NCBI RefSeq assembly: GCF_008635795.1
Contig: NZ_VWRQ01000005.1
Span: forward strand, 283,625-347,624
DNA: 64,000 bases
From: Paenibacillus tepidiphilus
GTDB taxonomy: Bacteria; Bacillota; Bacilli; Paenibacillales; Paenibacillaceae
Reading direction: 5' to 3'
Part shown: positions 60,977 through 64,000 of the stretch, piece by piece
Layout: every line of letters begins with the position of its first letter
Position numbering within the stretch: the stretch's first letter is position 1
Made by a program: the position numbers and the translations under genes
The notes under the pieces: generated by a model
Seen by the model: the letters and a program-made list of their open reading frames with translations, nothing else
Told to the model about the DNA's origin: nothing
Databases searched by the model: none

Positions 60977-62803
60977 ATGAAAGCGCGCGGTAAGTCGGCT
61001 CTGCTGGTGCTCGGCTCCCTGCTGCTGGTGCTGGCTGTGACCGGATGTCAGCTGACGGGTTCCACGGCGGACAACAACAATGCTGCTGCGGGTACAGCAT
61101 CGAAGGCAGTATCCGGTGAGGAGCAGAAACTAAATACGGAGGTCTTCCCGAAGGACAAGGTCGTGGACGTCAAAATCACGCTGGACCCGGATGACTTCCA
61201 GAATATGCTGGACAACGCCAGCGCCGAGGAATATAAAGAAGCTTCGGTGGAGTATAACGGCATCAAGCTGGACCATGTCGGCATCCGGACCAAAGGCAAC
61301 CTGAGTCTGCGCAGCGTCGTGCAGATGGAGGATTCGGACCGGTACAGCTTCAAGCTGTCTTTTGACGAGTATGTGAACCAGAACCTGTATGGCCTCAGCA
61401 AAATCAACCTGAACAACAATTACAGCGACGCCACGTATATGCGCGAATTTCTGACCTATGAGCTGGCGGAGACGATGGGTCTCCCCACCCCGAAATATTC
61501 CTACGTCAATGTGTATGTGAACGGGGAGCTGAAGGGCTTCTACCTGGCGGTGGAGCAGATCGGCGACGCTTATCTGGAGCGGAATTTCGGAAACTCCTAC
61601 GGGGCGCTCTATAAGGGCGTAATGACCGGACAGGGCAGCGACCTGACCTGGCTGGGCGACGATGCGTCGCTGTACACGGGCCTTGAGATGAAGTCGGAGA
61701 AATCAAACGACGATATTCTGATCGACATGCTAAATGAGCTGAACAACGGCACCGACTATGAAAAATACATCGACATCGACGATGCCCTCGGCTATATTGC
61801 GCTTAATAGCGTGACCGGCAACATGGACAGCTATCTCGGCAGCAACAAGCAGAACTATTACTTGTATGAGGACGACGGTGTCTTCTCGATTCTGCCCTGG
61901 GACTACAACATGGCCTTCGGCGGCATGGGCGGCTCCGATGTGCTGATCGACGAACCAACGCAAGGCGCGCTCGCCGAACGGCCGCTGGTAGCGAAGCTGC
62001 TGGCGAACGACGAATACAAGGCCAAATACCATGAAATCATCTCGGAGATGATTAACGGCTACCTGAAGGACGAGAGCTTCCAGGCCCGGATGGACGAGCT
62101 GGACCAGATGATCTCCAGCTATGTGGAGGCGGACCCTTCGGCCTTCTACACGTTCGAGCAGTATCAAAGCGGCATCGAGTCTGTGAAGACCTTTATGTCC
62201 ACTATGGCCAAGAGCGTCGCGCAACAGCTAGACGGCACCATCGCCTCTTCCGGCGACGGCTCCGGCAGCGGCGGGGGCATGGGCGGCGGCGGGCGGTTTG
62301 GCGCCGGCGGGTTTGGCGGCGCGGCGGGGCAGGTCGCGCCGGGTGATGGCGCAGCTGGGCAGGCGGCGCCGGGTGATGGCGCAGCGGGGCAGGCGGCGCC
62401 GGACGGTGGCGCGGCTGGGCAGGCCGCGCCGGGTGATGGCGCAGCTGGGCAGGCGGCGCCGGGTGATGGCGCAGCTGGGCAGGCGGCGCCGGGTGATGGC
62501 GCCGGGGGCGAGCCCGGCGCCATGGGCGGACCGGCGATCCCCGAGGGGGGAGCCGGTCCGGGCGGTGACTTCGCCGGGGGCATGCCCGGCGGGGGTTTTG
62601 GCGCCGCCGTCATGGACGGCGGCGGGATGGGCGGCCGCGGCGGCGGCATGCCAGGCGCGGGGGGCGGCTTCGGCGGCGACTTCGCGCCTGGCGCCGCGCA
62701 GCCGCAGGGCAGCGGCCGCGAAGCCGCTGCCACGGGCGTTGCCCTTGTAGCGCTGCTGCTAGCTGCAGCGTTCGTTACGTTCTACAAGCGGAAGCGGCTG
62801 TAG
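60977..62803 (+). CDS. cotH: CotH-family lipoprotein kinase with Gly/Pro-rich repeats and C-terminal membrane helix
   Basis: 608 residues. Signal peptide and lipobox (LLLVLAVTGC). CotH domain about 55-400: VVDVKITLDPDDFQNML, GIRTKGNLSLRS, KINLNNNYSDATYMREFLTY, YVNGELKGFYLAVEQIGDAY, and the active-site Asp in ILPWDYNMAFGG. CotH of B. subtilis is an atypical protein kinase of spore-coat proteins. Then about 170 residues of Gly, Ala and Pro, including six GAAGQAAPGD repeats, and a final membrane helix with KRKRL, a sortase-like end without LPXTG. Third gene of the VTC operon. Confidence 0.9.
   Translation: MKARGKSALLVLGSLLLVLAVTGCQLTGSTADNNNAAAGTASKAVSGEEQKLNTEVFPKDKVVDVKITLDPDDFQNMLDNASAEEYKEASVEYNGIKLDHVGIRTKGNLSLRSVVQMEDSDRYSFKLSFDEYVNQNLYGLSKINLNNNYSDATYMREFLTYELAETMGLPTPKYSYVNVYVNGELKGFYLAVEQIGDAYLERNFGNSYGALYKGVMTGQGSDLTWLGDDASLYTGLEMKSEKSNDDILIDMLNELNNGTDYEKYIDIDDALGYIALNSVTGNMDSYLGSNKQNYYLYEDDGVFSILPWDYNMAFGGMGGSDVLIDEPTQGALAERPLVAKLLANDEYKAKYHEIISEMINGYLKDESFQARMDELDQMISSYVEADPSAFYTFEQYQSGIESVKTFMSTMAKSVAQQLDGTIASSGDGSGSGGGMGGGGRFGAGGFGGAAGQVAPGDGAAGQAAPGDGAAGQAAPDGGAAGQAAPGDGAAGQAAPGDGAAGQAAPGDGAGGEPGAMGGPAIPEGGAGPGGDFAGGMPGGGFGAAVMDGGGMGGRGGGMPGAGGGFGGDFAPGAAQPQGSGREAAATGVALVALLLAAAFVTFYKRKRL
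62326..62508 (+). repeat. 30-bp in-frame repeats encoding GAAGQAAPGD
   Basis: Six copies of GGCGCAGCTGGGCAGGCGGC plus GCCGGGTGAT, almost identical at DNA level, so copy number is likely to vary between strains. They lengthen the stalk between CotH domain and C-terminal membrane helix. Confidence 0.9.
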
Positions 62804-62820
62804 TACGTTGGCATTTACAG

Positions 62821-62856
62821 ACAAAAGCCTCAGATCTATACGATCTGAGGCTTTTG
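62821..62856 (+). terminator. Terminator of the VTC-DUF4956-CotH operon
   Basis: ACAAAAGCCTCAGATC, loop TATAC, GATCTGAGGCTTTTGT: a perfect stem with A- and T-rich ends. Confidence 0.92.
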
Positions 62857-62945
62857 TAGTATAAAACGAGGCTGCCTTCCACACAGCTTCGAATTCTTTT
62901 GAAAAGAGAAGCTCCTATCTCTAGATCAATTATCCCCTACCTCTG

Positions 62946-63920
62946 TCAGTTACCTGCTTCCCCGGAACTCTCCGTTAATTCAGCAACGATTTGATCCATT
63001 GGATTAGTGAATAAAGCATACAGGATTGCCGCATTTTCCTTGTTGCTCAGGGCTTCTCTGGACTTGAAGTCAACCGCCCCACTGGCATCTGCCTGAATAT
63101 CAGGGCCATACAATCCAAAGGCCACAGACATCTTCACTGCCGGAACTGCCCATTGATCCGTCTTGCCGGCCAGCTTTACATCACGGAACAGCTCATCAGG
63201 GTACTGCGGGCTCAGCAGTCTCCACACCATAACCGCCGCCTCCTGGCGGGAAATGATCCGGTCAGGCTCGAACTCTCCTCCCTGCGTTCCCTGAACCATT
63301 CCGAGCTCTACGGCCATCTGCACATAGCCGGCAGCCGGATGGCCTTGCAAATCAGGGAAAGCCAGCTTCTCCGTCTTGCTCTCCTTTACGCCGCTGCTCT
63401 CCAGCATTAGCCGCACATACTCAGCCCGCGTGATTCCCGCTTCAGGCTGAAAATATAGCGCTGCATCATTAGGTAGATAGCCCAGAGACTGGAGCATCAT
63501 AACCGGAGTGGCATAGGGGTGACCCGGAATAACATCGGCATAACCGGCACCCTGCGGACCTTTTTGACCATAGCTGTAAGGATTAAGGTACGGTTCTTTC
63601 AAATAGGTGATGTGTCCGCTCGAATCCTGCGCAAAACCAGTGAATTTCCGGGTAAGCTCATCAATAAATAAATGATCATCCACTTGGCGCAGCTGGCGAT
63701 TGCCGAGCAAAGCATCGCTGATGTTAAGGGCTCCTTCTTTTACAGTAACGGTAGAGACCAGGCTCTTAAGCCGGAGATCGGCATAATAACCGGTAAACGC
63801 ACAGTAATTTTGCAAAAAACTTACCACGGTAGATCTACAGGGGGAAGATTGCTGGAAATGTAGATTCTCCACCTTCGTCTGAGGCCAGTCGGAGGGAGAT
63901 TTGGCTGGGTGAGCGCTCAA
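62946..63920 (-). CDS. SLH-domain protein, apparently 5'-truncated serine hydrolase
   Basis: 324 residues. From about residue 42 (FTGYYADLRLKSLVSTVTVK, ISDALLGNRQLRQVDDHLFI) it matches the accessory domain that follows the beta-lactamase-type catalytic domain in secreted Paenibacillus serine hydrolases. Then come about two and a half SLH motifs (YATPVMMLQSLGYLPND, ITRAEYVRLMLESSG, FEPDRIISRQEAAVMVWRLL). The first 40 residues are unrelated, there is no signal peptide, and the TTG start has poor spacing. The catalytic part is missing, so this is probably a pseudogene or recombined fragment. Confidence 0.6.
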   Translation of the reverse strand: MSAHPAKSPSDWPQTKVENLHFQQSSPCRSTVVSFLQNYCAFTGYYADLRLKSLVSTVTVKEGALNISDALLGNRQLRQVDDHLFIDELTRKFTGFAQDSSGHITYLKEPYLNPYSYGQKGPQGAGYADVIPGHPYATPVMMLQSLGYLPNDAALYFQPEAGITRAEYVRLMLESSGVKESKTEKLAFPDLQGHPAAGYVQMAVELGMVQGTQGGEFEPDRIISRQEAAVMVWRLLSPQYPDELFRDVKLAGKTDQWAVPAVKMSVAFGLYGPDIQADASGAVDFKSREALSNKENAAILYALFTNPMDQIVAELTESSGEAGN

Positions 63921-64000
63921 AAGACAAAAAAAGGCCTTCCTCCAATTTAACGTTTAACAACACCCGTTTTTTGGATTGATCTAGCTTCAGTTGTTTGTCT

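Noticed and set aside
62164..62733. Proline-rich antisense frame opposite the CotH repeats
   Set aside because: Produced by the GC-rich Gly/Ala/Pro repeats of CotH; no start signals.

Overview
The window looks like Paenibacillus chromosome (Bacillota). The evidence is GC-rich coding DNA with strong AGGAGG-type ribosome binding sites and frequent TTG/GTG starts, a T-box leader, Fur and cre-type operators, SLH and GH74-X2-CBM3 exoenzymes, a Btr-like AraC regulator and a B. subtilis-type SpeA. No phage, plasmid, integrase or CRISPR array is visible. Most genes have an obvious start and terminator. Start codons given here were usually chosen from the ribosome binding site and are often downstream of the longest possible ORF.

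Layout. 1-4.9 kb: the 5' part of ptsI, overlapped by a GlcNAc/glucose-type EIICBA gene, then 650 bp of three different tandem/palindromic repeat families and a DUF559-like nuclease-fold gene. 4.4-16.5 kb: aroA, rhodanese, aroK, gnd, an MFS transporter, speA and small genes of the DUF1054, DUF1292, DUF3892 and GNAT families. 16.6-20.3 kb: T-box-controlled second-type methionyl-tRNA synthetase, Nudix, cupin and tRNA-Val(GAC). 20.5-23.7 kb: small membrane and secreted proteins, plus a compact locus encoding a sensor-like membrane protein, a 22-residue peptide with an AgrD-like tail and a LytTR regulator. 23.8-26.6 kb: an AraC regulator fused to a siderophore-binding domain beside its stand-alone binding-protein paralogue, both with Fur boxes. 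27.3-34.1 kb: carbohydrate block of LacI regulator, cellobiose phosphorylase, GH127 arabinofuranosidase and AraC regulator. 34.2-38.8 kb: YitT protein, split ThrE exporter, GNAT and CPA1 antiporter. 39-44.2 kb: quinone/electrophile-type genes (CatE, YwnB-like, YwnA-like Rrf2, DJ-1), a MITE-like element, a GNAT relic and a map paralogue. 44.3-53 kb: phosphoesterase, lipoproteins, GDSL hydrolase, DUF2785, monooxygenase, YjlC-Ndh pair, nitroreductase and an EFR1 flavodoxin-ferredoxin. 53.1-57.7 kb: a candidate structured RNA and a three-part secreted xyloglucanase under a perfect cre. 57.9-62.8 kb: purple-acid-phosphatase-like enzyme diverging from a VTC-DUF4956-CotH operon. The right end is an SLH gene that seems to have lost its 5' part.

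How it fits together: sugar uptake and plant-polysaccharide use (PTS, GH74, GH94, GH127) under CcpA, LacI and AraC control; aromatic-pathway enzymes with an unusual EPSP synthase; redox and quinone-stress genes; iron-responsive regulation; and two less understood modules, the agr-like mini-locus and the VTC-DUF4956-CotH operon. Site coordinates given from reading the sequence by eye may be off by one or two bases.
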